From Bacillota bacterium (GTDB taxonomy: Bacteria > Bacillota > Clostridia > Christensenellales > CAG-138), in assembly GCA_023458355.1 (NCBI GenBank), contig JAEWZS010000047.1:1-7303 (forward strand): a DNA stretch of 7,303 nt, read 5' to 3'. Positions 6,821-7,303 of this stretch are shown here, piece by piece; position 1 is the first letter of the stretch, and the number at the start of each line of letters is the position of its first letter. The notes below the pieces were generated by a model. That model saw nothing but the letters and a program-made list of their open reading frames with translations, had not been told where the DNA came from and did no database searches. Made by a program: the position numbers and the translations under genes.

Positions 6821-6851
6821 TCTTAAACTCAATGGAAGCACTTTCCCTGTC

Positions 6852-6866
6852 TGCGTTAAAAACGCA
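6852..6866 (-). other. Perfect inverted repeat in the leader of the membrane-protein gene
   Basis: TGCGTT-AAA-AACGCA is a 6-bp stem with a 3-base loop. If transcription starts near 6877, this falls in the 5' leader, about 30 bases before the chosen ATG. It could be an RNA stem-loop affecting translation or a protein-binding palindrome. Only the symmetry is seen. Confidence 0.5.
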
Positions 6867-6883
6867 AATTTTGTCTGCCCCTA

Positions 6884-6892
6884 ATCATACCA
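6884..6892 (-). promoter_or_regulatory. Predicted extended -10 promoter of the membrane-protein gene
   Basis: Minus strand TGGTATGAT: a TATGAT -10 (one mismatch) preceded by the TGN extension. No good -35 hexamer lies 16-18 bases upstream, which fits an extended -10 promoter. Predicted start of transcription is near 6877. The -35 position is occupied by the inverted repeat at 6901-6914. Confidence 0.5.
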
Positions 6893-6900
6893 CAAAAATC

Positions 6901-6914
6901 GCACTTAAAAGTGC
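6901..6914. promoter_or_regulatory. Palindrome GCACTT-AA-AAGTGC, possible operator
   Basis: A perfect 6-bp inverted repeat around two central bases, lying over the -35 position of the predicted minus-strand promoter at 6884-6892. Position and symmetry suit a dimeric regulator. No T-run follows to suggest a terminator. The role is inferred and the regulator unknown. Confidence 0.4.
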
Positions 6915-7025
6915 AGTTTTAGAAAATATCTAATATATTCGGTTGCATTTTAGGCGTCATATCCGTTTTCAAAGCGATGCCACGATTTATAAAGATGGAT
7001 ATCCGCAATCGTTTACAGTTTTTCT

Positions 7026-7055
7026 TTGTACCCATCCGATTAGCTATGTTATAAT
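7026..7055 (+). promoter_or_regulatory. Predicted promoter of the rightmost plus-strand gene
   Basis: A perfect TATAAT (7050-7055) carries the TGN extension (7047-7049). A partial -35 TTGTAC (7026-7031) sits 18 bases upstream. Transcription would start near 7062, giving a leader of about 28 bases with AAGGA at 7073-7077. It points away from the minus-strand promoter about 140 bases to its left; nothing else clear is seen between 6915 and 7025. Confidence 0.7.
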
Positions 7056-7089
7056 AGATTTTAGCTATTTATAAGGAAAAATCACAACT

Positions 7090-7303
7090 ATGAAACACAA
7101 CCGCAACCGAAGAAGGACACGCCGCAGGCGAAGCAACTTGAGAGCATCCAACTGGTTCCCGTTTATGATGCTCTTTCTTTCGGTATTCGGTGTTTTATCG
7201 GTCGTTGCGCTCGTTATTTTTGTGGGTCTTCCGAAGGTACTCCCACTCGTCGGCATTGAATACCGCGCACCCTTTATGCCGACACCCTCCCCCTCCCCCA
7301 CAC
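7090..7303 (+). CDS. Membrane-anchored protein with Arg-rich tail and Pro/Ser linker, N-terminal part (runs off right edge)
   Basis: Translating from the ATG at 7090 gives 71 open codons to the window edge. The first 18 residues are strongly basic (MKHNRNRRRTRRRR), followed by one hydrophobic segment (about W22-L47), then PKVLPLVGIEYRAPF and a linker beginning MPTPSPSPT. The positive-inside rule predicts a cytoplasmic tail, a signal anchor and an exterior domain held off the membrane by the Pro/Ser/Thr linker. The domain that would reveal the function lies outside the window. Support for a real gene comes from the extended -10 promoter upstream and AAGGA 12 bases before the ATG, a slightly long spacing. 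A twin-arginine signal is unlikely because the phenylalanine of the motif is missing. Similar layouts occur in cell-wall enzymes, sporulation proteins and surface sensors of Clostridia; I cannot choose among them. Confidence 0.72.
   Translation, partial: MKHNRNRRRTRRRRSNLRASNWFPFMMLFLSVFGVLSVVALVIFVGLPKVLPLVGIEYRAPFMPTPSPSPT

Noticed and set aside
6821..6841. GTG start for the membrane protein, seven residues longer
   Set aside because: The AGGG upstream is only three bases away, too close for normal initiation. The ATG at 6820 is preferred, though its own site is weak.
6959..7005. Direct repeat ATATCCG (6959-6965 and 6999-7005) and palindrome GGATATCC (6997-7004)
   Set aside because: Seven to eight bases only, not placed sensibly relative to either promoter; likely chance.

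Overview
The window looks like a chromosomal piece of a Gram-positive, low-to-moderate GC bacterium, most plausibly an anaerobic Clostridia member (Firmicutes). The evidence is strong AGGAGG-type ribosome binding sites, sigma-A-like promoters, a lipoprotein solute receptor, and Clostridia-style oversized Opp/Dpp subunits. The genus cannot be fixed from sequence alone. I see no tRNA, rRNA, insertion sequence, CRISPR array or phage gene.

Positions 1-6155 (minus strand) hold one oligopeptide-type ABC importer operon, read right to left: promoter (6127-6155), oppA lipoprotein receptor (3592-6072), a 195-bp gap with a very stable C(UUCG)G hairpin, oppB permease (2410-3396), oppC permease (598-2397), and the first 196 codons of oppD ATPase (1-588), which runs off the left edge. 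The second ATPase (oppF) would be expected just beyond. Gaps between oppB, oppC and oppD are 12 and 9 bases with ribosome binding sites at or in the preceding gene's end, so these three are probably translationally coupled. OppA would capture peptide outside the membrane, OppB/OppC form the channel, and OppD (with OppF) drives it with ATP.

Three subunits depart from the textbook form. OppC carries about 285 residues between TM1 and the channel domain, built from four repeats of about 60 residues. OppA has an extra segment of roughly 170 residues in its first lobe and is 826 residues long instead of about 540. OppD has a basic extension of about 57 residues before its ATPase domain. The OppA and OppC additions should both lie outside the membrane, where receptor and channel meet.

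Positions 6275-6820 (minus strand) encode an unrecognised four-helix membrane protein. Positions 6821-7089 are a divergent intergenic region with an extended -10 promoter on each strand and two short perfect inverted repeats. From 7090 a plus-strand gene begins (off the right edge): an arginine-rich cytoplasmic tail, one membrane anchor, then a Pro/Ser/Thr linker, implying an exported domain outside the window.
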